Positions 17,885 through 27,573 of a stretch of 64,000 bases of DNA are shown piece after piece. Numbering within the stretch: position 1 is the first letter of the stretch; every line of letters begins with the position of its first letter. The notes below the pieces were generated by a model, which saw only the letters and a list, made by a program, of their open reading frames with translations, was not told the origin of the DNA and did not search any database. A program made the position numbers and the translations under genes. This DNA is from Alcanivorax borkumensis SK2 (GTDB taxonomy: Bacteria > Pseudomonadota > Gammaproteobacteria > Pseudomonadales > Alcanivoracaceae), in assembly GCF_000009365.1 (NCBI RefSeq), contig NC_008260.1, positions 841,501 to 905,500 on the forward strand. The letters are read 5' to 3'.

Positions 17885-19335
17885 ATCTGGTCTGGTACCG
17901 CAACGACCTGCGTGTCGCGGCACACTCGCCTCTGCACGCTGCGTTGACAGAGTCATCGATAAGCGCGGGTGAGACGAGGCCACAGGCGCTGGCGGTGTAT
18001 TGTCTGTGTCAGGGGCAATGGGATCGTCATCAGGTGGCGCCGTTGCGCCGCTGGTATGTGTTGGAAAGCTTGCGTGAGCTGGGCGAGTCCCTGGCTAACC
18101 GCGGCATTGATCTGCATGTGCTGGATGTGGACACCTTCGAGAAGGTGCCGGAGGCGTTAGCAGAATTTGCCCAGAGCCAAGGTGTGACACACCTGTATTG
18201 CAATCGTGAGTATCCGCTCAATGAAAAGCAGCGAGACACACTGGTGGCTGAACGCCTGCGTGAGCAAGGGATTATCCTGCGCGGTTTCGACGATGGCGTG
18301 TTAGTTCCACCCGCGGCACTGCGCACCGGTAAAGGAACACCGTATACGGTGTTTGGGGCTTATAAGAAACGTTGGGATGTATGGACGGCCGATCATCACC
18401 CGGCGATGACACCGGTGCCATCACAATGCAGGGCTGAAGGTACGTTTATGGGGGCTAAGGTTGTGGCGAAGGCCCTTGAAATGCTGGACGTGCCTGAGGC
18501 GCTAACGCAGCAATGGGCGCCTGGAGAAGAGGCCGCCTGGCAACAACTTGATCAATTTATGGAGCGGTCGCTGGCCGACTATCGCCGCAACCGTGATTTT
18601 CCTGATTTGTCTGGCACCAGCGGCTTATCGGTGGCGCTATCGGCGGGAACCCTGTCGGTGGCCAGTTGTTTCCGGGCCGCAACCCAGGCCATGGCGGATG
18701 CGGGTAGCCGTGATGGTGCTGCCTGCTGGATCGACGAGTTGGCCTGGCGGGATTTTTACCGCCAGATCATGGCGCAGTTTCCTCGCGTTAGCCGCGGACA
18801 AGGCTTCCGGCCGGAAACGGATTTGCTGGAATGGAAAAATGATGACGAGCTATTCGCCGCTTGGTGTGAAGGGCGTACGGGGTACCCGTTGGTGGATGCA
18901 GCCATGCGGCAGCTGGTTGCCACCGGCTGGATGCATAACCGGCTACGCATGGTGACAGCCATGTTTCTCAGTAAGCATCTTTGGCTGGATTGGCGCCGCG
19001 GTGAAGCGTTCTTTATGACACATTTGATCGATGGGGACTTTGCCGCCAATAACGGTGGCTGGCAGTGGAGTGCCTCATCTGGCACCGATGCGGTGCCTTA
19101 TTTTCGGGTGTTTAATCCGGTTCGTCAGGGGCAACGTTTTGATAGCGAAGGCCGCTTTATTGCTCATTGGGTGCCGCAATTGCGCGACTTGGATAGCAAG
19201 CAAATCCATGAGCCCTGGAAGCAGCCGCTACTGGCCCGGGATTATCCACCACCGGTGGTGCCCCATGCGGGAGTGCGTGAGCGGGTGACGGTAGCGTTCA
19301 AGGCGGCTAAAAGCCGGTTTGATAAAACCTCTTAG
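17881..19335 (+). CDS. phrB: Deoxyribodipyrimidine photolyase
   Basis: This 484-residue class I photolyase repairs pyrimidine dimers with blue light. The N-terminal antenna-binding domain starts MNLVWYRNDLRVAAHSPLHA. The FAD domain holds WIDELAWRDFYRQIM, ATGWMHNRLRMVTAMFLSKHL and DGDFAANNGGWQWSASSGTD, the strongest signatures of the family. The ATG at 17881 overlaps the MerR stop; a longer upstream reading lies inside merR and is rejected. It is a light-protection gene in a light-response operon. Confidence 0.96.
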   Translation: MNLVWYRNDLRVAAHSPLHAALTESSISAGETRPQALAVYCLCQGQWDRHQVAPLRRWYVLESLRELGESLANRGIDLHVLDVDTFEKVPEALAEFAQSQGVTHLYCNREYPLNEKQRDTLVAERLREQGIILRGFDDGVLVPPAALRTGKGTPYTVFGAYKKRWDVWTADHHPAMTPVPSQCRAEGTFMGAKVVAKALEMLDVPEALTQQWAPGEEAAWQQLDQFMERSLADYRRNRDFPDLSGTSGLSVALSAGTLSVASCFRAATQAMADAGSRDGAACWIDELAWRDFYRQIMAQFPRVSRGQGFRPETDLLEWKNDDELFAAWCEGRTGYPLVDAAMRQLVATGWMHNRLRMVTAMFLSKHLWLDWRRGEAFFMTHLIDGDFAANNGGWQWSASSGTDAVPYFRVFNPVRQGQRFDSEGRFIAHWVPQLRDLDSKQIHEPWKQPLLARDYPPPVVPHAGVRERVTVAFKAAKSRFDKTS

Positions 19336-19391
19336 GATCAGCAACACCCCGTGTCGCCGCCGGCCATGGGCAATAGTAGGAAGGGAAAGAC

Positions 19392-20684
19392 ATGAGTCAG
19401 CGTATTGCTATTGTTGGAGCCGGTATTAGTGGGCTTAGCACCGCTTGGTATCTGTCAAAAGCGGGTCATCAGGTCGATGTATTTGAAGCCAATGATTATC
19501 TGGGTGGGCATACCTGTACGATTCCGGTATCTCGACCCCATGGTGATTACGCTATTGATGTAGGGTTTATTGTATTCAACGATCGAACCTACCCGAATTA
19601 CCTTCGTTTGTTGGAGGAGCTTGGCTTGCAGGGCCAACCCACTCCTATGGGGTTTGCGGTCAGTGATGAGAAGAACGGGCTGGAATACTGCGGCGATGGG
19701 CTGGGGGGCATGTTTGCCCAGAAACGCAATTTGCTGAACTTTTCACACTGGCGTTTCATTCGCGACATCTTGCGCTTCAATAAGCAGGCACCGGCTTTGC
19801 TTAATAGCGCCAAGGGAGATCTTCCTTTGGGGCAGTATCTGCGTGAGCAGGGTTACGGTGAACGCTTTGCCCGGGATTATATTCTCGCCATGGGTGGGGC
19901 TATCTGGTCTTGTTCGCTGGAGCAGATGGAAGTTTTTCCTGCTCGGTTTTTTATCCGGTTTTTCCAGAATCATGGTTTATTGTCGTTGAATGATCGGCCT
20001 CAGTGGTTCGTGGTGCCTGGTGGTTCCAATCAATACGTGAAACCTCTGGTGGACGGTTGCAACGCTACCTTTCATACCCGCACCCCGGTGCAGTCGATAC
20101 GACGGGGCTCAGCGGGAGTGGGCGTAGAGGCTGGTGTCGGTGTCACCGTCACCGTAGGCGGGACAGAGCGGCATTACGATCAGGTTGTGCTGGCGTGCCA
20201 CAGCGACCAGGCGCTGGCATTACTCAGTGACCCAGACGAACGGGAAGAAGCGAACCTGTCGCAATTGGGTTACCAGGACAATGAAGTGGTCCTGCATACG
20301 GATACAGCATTGCTACCGCGTCGGGAACGGGTATGGTCAAGCTGGAATGCCATGTTGTATGCGCAGGATCAGGAACGGGTTCAAGTGACCTATAACATGA
20401 ATATTCTGCAGGGTATTGCTGCCCCGGAAACCTTCTGTGTCACGCTGAACGCCAGTGACCGAATTGATACTAAAAAGGTACTCGCCCGTTACCATTTTGC
20501 GCATCCGTTATTCACACCGCAGACGGTGGCGGCCCGGGAACAATTACTGAAAGACAACGGCAAAAATGCCACCTGGTTTGCCGGTGCCTGGTGTCGCAAT
20601 GGTTTCCATGAAGATGGTGTGGTGTCTGCGTTGAACGTGGTGGCAGGGATCACTGGCAAGGCGCAGGAAGGGGGCGTTGCGTGA
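19392..20684 (+). CDS. FAD-dependent amine-oxidase-like oxidoreductase
   Basis: The 430-residue flavoprotein has the dinucleotide motif IAIVGAGISGLSTAWYLSKAGHQVDVFEA at the N-terminus, then GGHTCT and the C-terminal GAWCRNGFHEDGVVSALNV of NAD(P)-binding_8/amine oxidase proteins. This family recurs beside DUF1365 and Cfa-like genes in ChrR/sigma-E singlet-oxygen regulons and in light-response operons. A lipid-modifying role, such as fatty-acyl desaturation on the way to cyclic or furan fatty acids, is an inference. Its stop overlaps the next start (GTGATG). Confidence 0.88.
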   Translation: MSQRIAIVGAGISGLSTAWYLSKAGHQVDVFEANDYLGGHTCTIPVSRPHGDYAIDVGFIVFNDRTYPNYLRLLEELGLQGQPTPMGFAVSDEKNGLEYCGDGLGGMFAQKRNLLNFSHWRFIRDILRFNKQAPALLNSAKGDLPLGQYLREQGYGERFARDYILAMGGAIWSCSLEQMEVFPARFFIRFFQNHGLLSLNDRPQWFVVPGGSNQYVKPLVDGCNATFHTRTPVQSIRRGSAGVGVEAGVGVTVTVGGTERHYDQVVLACHSDQALALLSDPDEREEANLSQLGYQDNEVVLHTDTALLPRRERVWSSWNAMLYAQDQERVQVTYNMNILQGIAAPETFCVTLNASDRIDTKKVLARYHFAHPLFTPQTVAAREQLLKDNGKNATWFAGAWCRNGFHEDGVVSALNVVAGITGKAQEGGVA

Positions 20685-21502
20685 TGGAGGCTTCGGTCAA
20701 TGACCCGTTGACGCCCTATGCTATTGCGCGCGGGCGCGTCTGGCATCAACGGTTGCAACCGTTTACCTACAGCTTTGATTACCCGCTGTGGATGGTTTGG
20801 TGCGATCTGGAAAAAATTGATGCCATGCTCGGGCGGCACTGGGCCTGGGGCAGGAGGTGGCGACCGGTCACTTTTCGTGATCAGGATTACCTGGATACTC
20901 GTGCCGTGCCGTTAGCGGAAAAAGTTCGCGAAAAAGCGCTCAGCCTGGGGCTGAACTGGAGCCATGGCAGAACGGTTATGCTGGCGCAGTGGCGTACCTT
21001 CGGAACCCTGTTTAATCCATTGGTGTTGTACCTGCATTTCCCGCAAGGAAAAAGCCAGCCCGACAGCATGATCGCCGAGGTGCAAAATACCCCATGGCGA
21101 GAGCGCCATTTTTACCCTCTCACGTTTTCCCGAAATGAAAACGGGGTGCTGCTGGTGAACCACCCCAAGGCTTTTCATGTGTCCCCTTTCTTGCCCATGC
21201 TGCTGCAATACCATTGGCATCTTCACGTTGCCTTACCCGATCTGCGAATAGGGTTAGAGGACCGGGATAAACAGGTCTGCGTGTTCAAGGCCGGAATGAA
21301 GTTGCAATTAGTTGCGCCGGATTCCGCCGCCATGGGCAAGGGCATTTTCCGGTTTGGTGCCCAAGGGTTGGCCACGCTGAAAAATATTTATTGGCAGGCC
21401 TTCAAACTGTGGCGTAAAGGCGCGGTCTTTCACGGTCACCCCGCTGGCGAGAACGCTCAACGTGATGATGGTGATTCAGGCGATGATGGAAACAGGGAGT
21501 AA
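20684..21502 (+). CDS. DUF1365 domain protein
   Basis: The 272-residue protein starts YAIARGRVWHQRLQPFTYSFDYPLWMVWCDL, and later shows FNPLVLYLHF and NTPWRERHFYPL, then HPKAFHVSPFLPM. These are signatures of DUF1365. The biochemical role is unknown to me. It is nearly always placed between an FAD oxidoreductase and a cyclopropane-fatty-acid-synthase-like gene, so it probably acts on the same membrane lipids. A GTG one codon earlier is an alternative start. Confidence 0.88.
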   Translation: MEASVNDPLTPYAIARGRVWHQRLQPFTYSFDYPLWMVWCDLEKIDAMLGRHWAWGRRWRPVTFRDQDYLDTRAVPLAEKVREKALSLGLNWSHGRTVMLAQWRTFGTLFNPLVLYLHFPQGKSQPDSMIAEVQNTPWRERHFYPLTFSRNENGVLLVNHPKAFHVSPFLPMLLQYHWHLHVALPDLRIGLEDRDKQVCVFKAGMKLQLVAPDSAAMGKGIFRFGAQGLATLKNIYWQAFKLWRKGAVFHGHPAGENAQRDDGDSGDDGNRE

Positions 21503-21506
21503 GGTA

Positions 21507-22775
21507 ATGCTGTCTGGCGATAGAGCCTCTAACAATAAAAGTATCCAGGCCGGCACATTGAGTTGGTCGCAATCAGTGGCTCGTACTCTGGTGTTGAATA
21601 AGCTGGCGAAAGTGCCACACGGCGGCCTGCGTATTGATGAGCCGGATGGAAACACCGTGTTACTCGGCGATTCACACAATAGCCAGGCAATCGGCCATAT
21701 CGTACTCACCGATTGGTGCACCTACAGCATGATGATGAGCGGTGGGGCGATGGGGGCGGCAGAGGCGTTTATGGAACAAAGCTGGTCGAGCCCGGACCTG
21801 GTTAAGGTAATACGGTATTTCGCCGCAAATGTGGACGCCATGCAAGCGCTGGAAGGCGGCTTTGCCGCGCTGTCCAAACCCGCGTTGAGAATGCTGCACC
21901 GCTATAATCGCAATTCGCTGCAAGGATCGCGCAGAAATATTTCCGCGCATTACGATCTGGGCAATGATTTTTTCAGCCTGTTTCTTGATCGCACCATGAT
22001 GTATTCCAGTGCGGTTTTTTCGCGCCCGGAGGCGTCCCTGGAGGAGGCCTCGGTGCACAAGCTGGATTTGATTTGCCAACGGCTGCAATTACAGCCCGGC
22101 ATGACGGTGCTTGAAATTGGCACGGGCTGGGGCGGTTTAGCGCTGCATGCAGCGCAGCATTACGGGGTCACCGTTACCACCACAACGATATCCCGCGAGC
22201 AGGCCCGTTATGCCCGTGATCTGGTTGCCGATGCCGGGCTAAGTGATCGCATCACCATTCTGGAAAAGGATTATCGCGAACTCACCGGACAGTATGACAG
22301 GGTGGTGTCCGTGGAAATGATCGAAGCGGTGGGGGCGGAATTTTTGCCTGGCTATTTTGATGTGTTGGGCAAGCGTTTGAAGCCGGAAGGGTTGCTGCTG
22401 ATTCAGGCAATCACGGTGCCGGACCAGCGTTACCACTATGCATTGAAGCAGGTGGACTTCATTAAGCGTTATATCTTTCCCGGCGGTTTCCTGCCCAGTG
22501 TGTCGGTGATGTGCGACAACCTCACGCGCCATACCCGCTTGGTGACCACGGAACTGCACGACATCGGTCATGATTACGCGCTGACCTTAAATCACTGGCG
22601 CCAGCGTTTTCATGATGCGCTGCCCCGCATTCGCGAGCTGGGTTTTGATGAGCGGTTCGTGCGTATGTGGGAATATTACCTGTGCTATTGCGAGGGCGCG
22701 TTCCTGGAGCGGGCCATCAGCACGGTGCATCTGGTTGCCGCCGGACCCGCTTACCGGCCTTCCTTCCAAGCTTGA
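21507..22775 (+). CDS. Cyclopropane-fatty-acyl-phospholipid synthase family methyltransferase
   Basis: The 422-residue protein has the CFA synthase layout. The SISAHYDLGNDFFSLFLDRTMMYSSA-like segment (NISAHYDLGNDFF) is near residue 135. The SAM motif VLEIGTGWGGLALHAAQHYG lies near 195, and EMIEAVGAEFLPGYF and QAITVPDQRY follow. It transfers a methyl group from SAM to an unsaturated phospholipid acyl chain. In this context it may be a UfaM-type enzyme for branched or furan fatty acids. ATG 21507 follows GGGAGTAAGG; earlier in-frame ATGs lie inside the DUF1365 gene. Confidence 0.9.
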   Translation: MLSGDRASNNKSIQAGTLSWSQSVARTLVLNKLAKVPHGGLRIDEPDGNTVLLGDSHNSQAIGHIVLTDWCTYSMMMSGGAMGAAEAFMEQSWSSPDLVKVIRYFAANVDAMQALEGGFAALSKPALRMLHRYNRNSLQGSRRNISAHYDLGNDFFSLFLDRTMMYSSAVFSRPEASLEEASVHKLDLICQRLQLQPGMTVLEIGTGWGGLALHAAQHYGVTVTTTTISREQARYARDLVADAGLSDRITILEKDYRELTGQYDRVVSVEMIEAVGAEFLPGYFDVLGKRLKPEGLLLIQAITVPDQRYHYALKQVDFIKRYIFPGGFLPSVSVMCDNLTRHTRLVTTELHDIGHDYALTLNHWRQRFHDALPRIRELGFDERFVRMWEYYLCYCEGAFLERAISTVHLVAAGPAYRPSFQA

Positions 22776-22829
22776 AGGGAAGCTTGAAAACCGCCCTCGT
22801 CGGACGCATTTAATCCTTTGCAGGGCTAA

Positions 22830-22863
22830 CAACAGGCCGCTATTCAGCGGTTTTTGGCTGTTG
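22830..22863 (+). terminator. Possible terminator after the cfa-like gene
   Basis: CCGC (22837-22840) and GCGG (22847-22850) are followed by five T, and the flanks CAACAG/CTGTTG extend the dyad. The stem is short, so the call is weak. It lies between the light-response operon and nadA. Confidence 0.4.
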
Positions 22864-22940
22864 TGGTATTATGCCCGCCTTATTCTTTTATCAATTTTCC
22901 AAGTTGTTGATTTCAGGGGGAAACCCCGGGCGGTAAGGCA

Positions 22941-23990
22941 ATGACGGCAGAGGCACAAGCACGGGTCCAGGCGCATTTAGCTGAGGTGGAGCCCGAGGAC
23001 ACGCTCAGCGAAGAGCAACGCGCATCCTATCGTGATCGGATCAAGGCGTTGTTGCGTCAACGCGATGCGGTGTTGGTAGCGCATTACTACACAGACCCGG
23101 AAATTCAGTCGTTGGCGGAAGAAACCGGTGGCTGTGTGTCTGATTCTTTGGAAATGGCCCGCTTTGGCAAAGACCATCCTGCGTCCACGTTGATTGTGGC
23201 CGGGGTGAAGTTTATGGGTGAGACCGCCAAAATTCTTAGCCCGGAAAAACGCGTCTTCATGCCGACACTCGAAGCGACCTGTTCATTGGATATCGGTTGT
23301 CCGGAAGAAGAGTTTTCCGCATTTTGCGACCAGCACCCGGACCGCACTGTGGTGGTTTATGCCAATACTTCCGCTGCGGTGAAAGCCCGTGCCGATTGGG
23401 TGGTCACCTCGTCCATCGCCGTGGAGTTGATTGAGCATCTAGATAGCAACGGTGAAAAAATTCTGTGGGCGCCGGACAAGCACCTTGGCGGCTATGTTCG
23501 TGATAAAGCTGGCGCCGATGTATTGTGTTGGGACGGTGCCTGCATTGTTCACGAAGAGTTTAAAGCTAAAGGGTTGCATGATTTGCAAGCCGCCTACCCG
23601 GATGCCGCTATTCTGGTGCACCCGGAATCCCCGGCCTCGGTGGTGGAAATGGCGGATGTGGTCGGCTCAACCTCACAGCTGATCAAGGCCGCTTGCGAGA
23701 TGGACAATGAGGTGTTCATCGTTGCCACCGACAAGGGCATTTTCTACAAGATGCAGCAGTTAGCGCCGGGCAAAACCTTCTTGGAAGCGCCGACGGCGGG
23801 CTCCGGTGCGACCTGTCGCAGTTGTGCTCACTGTCCGTGGATGGCAATGAATGGCCTGCAGAACATGCTCGCGGTGCTGGAAGATGCCAACGGCATGGGG
23901 CAGGAAATTTTCGTGGACTCGTCGCTGGCAGAAAAAGCCATGGTGCCGTTGAACCGCATGTTGGATTTCGGCCGCAAGTTGAAAGCGTGA
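22941..23990 (+). CDS. nadA: Quinolinate synthase
   Basis: The 349-residue enzyme condenses iminoaspartate with DHAP to form quinolinate in NAD synthesis. The three [4Fe-4S] cysteines appear in [28 protein letters not shown] and [14 protein letters not shown]. The family motifs [19 protein letters not shown] and [14 protein letters not shown] are also present. It begins 165 nt after the cfa-like gene and converges on bepA. Confidence 0.97.
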   Translation: MTAEAQARVQAHLAEVEPEDTLSEEQRASYRDRIKALLRQRDAVLVAHYYTDPEIQSLAEETGGCVSDSLEMARFGKDHPASTLIVAGVKFMGETAKILSPEKRVFMPTLEATCSLDIGCPEEEFSAFCDQHPDRTVVVYANTSAAVKARADWVVTSSIAVELIEHLDSNGEKILWAPDKHLGGYVRDKAGADVLCWDGACIVHEEFKAKGLHDLQAAYPDAAILVHPESPASVVEMADVVGSTSQLIKAACEMDNEVFIVATDKGIFYKMQQLAPGKTFLEAPTAGSGATCRSCAHCPWMAMNGLQNMLAVLEDANGMGQEIFVDSSLAEKAMVPLNRMLDFGRKLKA

Positions 23991-24019
23991 CCGGCCGCTA
24001 TTATTTTGTGTGACGCCTG

Positions 24020-24050
24020 ATACAACCTGTGCAAACAACGCAGGTTGTAT
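24020..24050. repeat. Inverted repeat between nadA and bepA
   Basis: ATACAACCTG (24020-24029) pairs with CAGGTTGTAT (24041-24050), an 11-nt loop between. It lies between two convergent genes and lacks a T-run in either direction. Confidence 0.6.
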
Positions 24051-24083
24051 TCTTGCGATTTAGACAGTACCCCGCCACCGCGC

Positions 24084-25517
24084 TCAGAACTCTTCTTCAG
24101 ATAATCGCTTCATTTCTCGCAGGCGCCCGTTCAATTTGCTGTGCAAAGCAAAGTCATTCTCTGCGTCGCGCAGGGCATAGCGCATTTGTTGCTGGGCTTT
24201 AGAATCGTTGCCGCGTAGAAACTGGCTTTCGGCACGGGCATGCAGGGCGCGCACGGTGTCGCCACTGTTGCCGTAGGCATCAGCCAGCAGGTCCCAGATG
24301 TGAGGATCATTGATGTGGTCTTTGAGTAGCGGTTTGAGTAATGGCAGGGCCTTTTCTGGTTGCTTGCTGCGCAGGTAGGCTTTGCTTTGCAGTATGGACG
24401 CGGCGTAATTGTCCGGTGAAATGTTCAGTACCCACCCGGTTTCTTTAATCGCTAGCGGGTAGCTACCTTCATCCAGCGCCACTTCAGCTAACCCTAGGCG
24501 GAACCAGAGTTGATCGGGGTATTGATCGGCTAGCCCCTGCATCAATCCGCGAGCCTGATCATAGTGATTGGCACGCAGATAGCTCAGGGCTAGGCCGTAT
24601 CGTGCGGCCTGTAACCCTAACGCACTGCGTTCATTGCTGTAGCGTTTGAAATATTCAATGGCTTGCTCATCAGAGGTAATGAAGCCTGCCTTGAGGCGGG
24701 CCTGTGCCAGCAGAAAACTGGTGGAAACGGATAGACGTGCCGGTGGAAGGGCGCGGGCGCGGGCGCGGCTGTCAGCAATTCGGCTTTCGGTGACCGGGTG
24801 AGTGAGCAGAAACTCCGGCGGATTTCCGGAGAAACGTTGGCTATCGTGCATACGTTCGAAAAAGCGCGGCATGGCGCTTGGGTCCATGCCAGAGGCGGCG
24901 AGGGTCTGCATGCCCACCCGGTCAGCTTCGCGTTCATTTTGACGAGAATAGGCCAGTTGAGCCTGAATGGCCCCGGCCTGGGTGGCTGCGATACCGGCCA
25001 TCCCAGCTTCACCGTCGCCGGCAATGGCAACGGCCAGGCTGGCCAGCATGGCGGCCAGCACCGCAGTGTTCATTTTTTTTGAATCTAAGTATCGGCGGGC
25101 AAAGTGCCGCTGGCTTACGTGGGCAATTTCGTGAGCAACCACTCCGGCGACTTCGTCTTCGCTCTCCGCATTTAGAAACAGGCCGGCGTTGAGCCCGATT
25201 ACCCCACCGGGCACTGCAAAAGCGTTAATCTGGCGACTGTTTATTACCACGATATCCAGGTTGGGTTCTTTCAGGTCGCTGTAGGAGGCTAGCCGGTAGA
25301 CTAGGCTCTCCACGTATTCCTGCAACATGGGGTCGGACATGATGGAAGTCTGCCCGCGCAGACTGCGTAGCCAAGCACGACCCAAGCGGTATTCCTGGCC
25401 GGAAGACATGAGCGCTGCGGTAGGGTCGCCTAGCACCGGAAGATTGTTATCGGCACTGGACGGGTTGGCTAGCCAGCAGCAGCTGAATAGCAAAAATGTA
25501 CGCAAAAACAACGTCAA
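24084..25517 (-). CDS. bepA: Periplasmic M48 metalloprotease with TPRs (BepA-like)
   Basis: The 477-residue protein has a signal peptide ending NPSSAD and an M48 peptidase domain with the zinc motif HEIAHVSQRH (about residue 128). A later Glu ligand lies in NEREADRVGMQTL. A C-terminal TPR block starts after about 260. BepA proteins degrade or chaperone misassembled outer-membrane proteins such as LptD at the BAM complex. The gene starts with TTG, with GGAG at 8-nt spacing, and is divergent from the TusA-like gene, as in Pseudomonas PA1005-PA1006. Confidence 0.92.
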   Translation of the reverse strand: MTLFLRTFLLFSCCWLANPSSADNNLPVLGDPTAALMSSGQEYRLGRAWLRSLRGQTSIMSDPMLQEYVESLVYRLASYSDLKEPNLDIVVINSRQINAFAVPGGVIGLNAGLFLNAESEDEVAGVVAHEIAHVSQRHFARRYLDSKKMNTAVLAAMLASLAVAIAGDGEAGMAGIAATQAGAIQAQLAYSRQNEREADRVGMQTLAASGMDPSAMPRFFERMHDSQRFSGNPPEFLLTHPVTESRIADSRARARALPPARLSVSTSFLLAQARLKAGFITSDEQAIEYFKRYSNERSALGLQAARYGLALSYLRANHYDQARGLMQGLADQYPDQLWFRLGLAEVALDEGSYPLAIKETGWVLNISPDNYAASILQSKAYLRSKQPEKALPLLKPLLKDHINDPHIWDLLADAYGNSGDTVRALHARAESQFLRGNDSKAQQQMRYALRDAENDFALHSKLNGRLREMKRLSEEEF

Positions 25518-25624
25518 GTCGTGGCTCCGTTCAGAGAGTCGTAACGGGTAGGGTAACCTTGAGTATCGCTACACAAGGCGTTATTCAAAGGCTCTCTTAT
25601 GACTATAATGCCGGCAGGGCGACA

Positions 25625-25906
25625 ATGAATGAAGTGATAAGAATGACTAAGCACCAGATGTCTGAACACAAGGTTGATCTCCATGTGGATGCGTCCACGT
25701 TACAGTGCCCGTTGCCGCTGTTGAAAACCCGGCAGGCGTTGCGGCAGCTCCGTGCCGGGCAATTGCTGGAAGTGATTGCCACGGACACGGGGTCAGCCAA
25801 TGATATTCCCGCCTATCTGAGACAGTCCTGCCATGCGCTAGTTCGCATGGGGGAATCGAAAGGCTGTTACTATTTCGTGATCCGTTGCGGCACACAGGAG
25901 CCTTGA
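25625..25906 (+). CDS. TusA-family sulfurtransferase-like protein
   Basis: The protein is 93 residues from this ATG. It contains LHVDASTLQCPLPLLKTRQALRQL with the CPxP motif (TLQCPLPLLK) that carries the persulfide in TusA/SirA/YedF proteins. The gene order matches Pseudomonas PA1006, a TusA-like protein linked to molybdenum cofactor handling, so that role is likely rather than tRNA thiolation. Alternative starts at 25643 and 25658 would give 87 or 82 residues. Its stop overlaps the next gene's ATG. Confidence 0.88.
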   Translation: MNEVIRMTKHQMSEHKVDLHVDASTLQCPLPLLKTRQALRQLRAGQLLEVIATDTGSANDIPAYLRQSCHALVRMGESKGCYYFVIRCGTQEP

Positions 25907-26997
25907 TGCTACGCATACTGAAAAATTGGGCCGATAGTTATTTTTCTGACGAAGAGGCGGTGTATTTAGTTGTCCTGCTGTTGGCCGTTGGGCTGGTGAT
26001 TGCTTTTTTTGGTGGCATGCTAGCGCCGGTGTTTACGGCCATGGTGGTGGCCTATCTAATGCAGGGGCTGGTGGGGGCGCTGGAGCGCCGGGGCGTTAGG
26101 CGTATGCTCGCGGTCAATTTGGTATTTGTGCTGTTTGTTGGCCTGTTGACCGCCACCTTGGTGGTGCTGTTGCCTATGGTGTGGCGACAGCTAGTGTTGT
26201 TAGTTCAGGATCAGCTGCCCCATATGCTCAAAAATGGGGAAATCTGGCTGCGGGGCCTGCCGGCTCACTATCCAGAAGTGATTTCCATGGATCAGGTGAA
26301 TTCCATTGTCGCGGTAATTCAGCGGGAGGTGGCTGAGGCGGGCCAGGGAGTGCTGACGTTGTCGCTGGCATCGATTCCCAACCTGGTAGAAATAATGGTG
26401 TTTCTTGTGCTGGTCCCTTTGTTGGTGTTTTTCTTTTTGAAAGACAGGGAAACCCTGGTCAACTGGATGCTGGGCTTTTTGCCTCGTAAGCGGCGGATTC
26501 TTTCTCACGTATGGCACGAAATGGACGGTCAGATCGCCAATTATGTGAGAGGTAAGGCGATTGAAATTCTGCTGGTCGGCGGTTCAACGTTTATCGCTTT
26601 CATACTACTGGATATGAATTATGCGGTGTTGCTGGCGGTGCTGGTCGGGCTGTCGGTGGTGGTGCCATACATCGGCGCCACAGTGGTCACCTTGCCGGTG
26701 GCGGCAGTGGCTTACGTGCAGTTCGGTTGGGGTGGTGACTTTGCGCTGGTGATGATCGTATATGGCATCATCCAGTTTATTGATGGCAATATTCTGGTAC
26801 CGCTGTTGTTTTCCGAGGCGGTGAATTTGCATCCTGTGGCGATTATTACCGCCATTCTGTTATTCGGCGGGCTATGGGGGTTGTGGGGGGTGTTCTTTGC
26901 CATCCCGTTGGCGACGTTGATTAAAGCTGTGATCAATGCCTGGCCTCGGCAGGCAGACTATTCTCCCGGGAAGCTAGCATCCCAGCCAGAGGCATGA
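25906..26997 (+). CDS. AI-2E/PerM-family membrane transporter
   Basis: The 363-residue protein has about eight hydrophobic segments and the family elements VPLLVFFFLKDRETLVNWMLGFLPRKRR and VPYIGATVVTLPVAAVAYVQFG, followed by FIDGNILVPLLFSEAVNLHPVAIITAILLFGGLWG. Members export autoinducer-2 or act as Na+/H+ antiporters; the substrate here is open. It overlaps the TusA-like gene by one base (TGATG) behind AGGAG, so the two are co-translated. Confidence 0.9.
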   Translation: MLRILKNWADSYFSDEEAVYLVVLLLAVGLVIAFFGGMLAPVFTAMVVAYLMQGLVGALERRGVRRMLAVNLVFVLFVGLLTATLVVLLPMVWRQLVLLVQDQLPHMLKNGEIWLRGLPAHYPEVISMDQVNSIVAVIQREVAEAGQGVLTLSLASIPNLVEIMVFLVLVPLLVFFFLKDRETLVNWMLGFLPRKRRILSHVWHEMDGQIANYVRGKAIEILLVGGSTFIAFILLDMNYAVLLAVLVGLSVVVPYIGATVVTLPVAAVAYVQFGWGGDFALVMIVYGIIQFIDGNILVPLLFSEAVNLHPVAIITAILLFGGLWGLWGVFFAIPLATLIKAVINAWPRQADYSPGKLASQPEA

Positions 26998-27004
26998 GGC
27001 AAAG

Positions 27005-27028
27005 AAAAAGGGGCGAAAGCCCCTTTTT
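27005..27028. terminator. Bidirectional terminator between the permease and bcp
   Basis: AAAAAGGGGC-GAAA-GCCCCTTTTT is a perfect 10-bp stem with a GAAA tetraloop and T/A runs on both sides. It serves the two convergent genes. Confidence 0.92.
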
Positions 27029-27043
27029 ACTGGTGAGGTGGCG

Positions 27044-27520
27044 TTAAAGCCCTAGCGCGTCCAGTTCAGCTAGCAGGTCTTCGTGATGGGTTTTGGTTTT
27101 GAATTTGTCCATTACCTTTAGCAGTTTGCCATTCTTGCCGATGATAAAGGTGGTGCGGATAAGCCCCATGAATTCCTTGCCCATGAATTTCTTCATGCCC
27201 CAACAGCCGTATTTCTCGGCGATGGCGTGATCTTCGTCGGATAATAGGGTGAAGTTCAGGGAATGCTTGTCGATAAACTTGGGCAAGCGTGCTACTGCAT
27301 CCGGGCTGATGCCAAATACCACGACTCCCCGTTTTTCAAGCTCTGCCTGGGTGTCACGAATGCCGCAGGCCTGGGTGGTGCAGCCCGGGGTCAAGGCTTT
27401 GGGGTAAAAGAAAATCACCACCGGGTTTTGATTCCTGAACGCTTTCAATTCAACCTGATTTCCATCTTGATCCGGTAGTTTGAAGTTGGGTGCCAGATTG
27501 CCAATTTTGGGGTGTGCCAT
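27044..27520 (-). CDS. bcp: Thioredoxin-dependent thiol peroxidase Bcp
   Basis: The 158-residue peroxiredoxin Q/BCP carries FYPKALTPGCTTQACGIRD. The peroxidatic Cys is in PGCTTQAC and the resolving Cys five residues later is the BCP pattern. It reduces hydroperoxides using thioredoxin. The start is ATG. It is followed on the same strand by gcvR upstream (53 nt), the same order as in Pseudomonas. Confidence 0.95.
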   Translation of the reverse strand: MAHPKIGNLAPNFKLPDQDGNQVELKAFRNQNPVVIFFYPKALTPGCTTQACGIRDTQAELEKRGVVVFGISPDAVARLPKFIDKHSLNFTLLSDEDHAIAEKYGCWGMKKFMGKEFMGLIRTTFIIGKNGKLLKVMDKFKTKTHHEDLLAELDALGL

Positions 27521-27573
27521 ATTGAATTCCGTTCTCTTTGGTAGTCTTGATGAGTTTGCTGCGTTGCGCCCAG

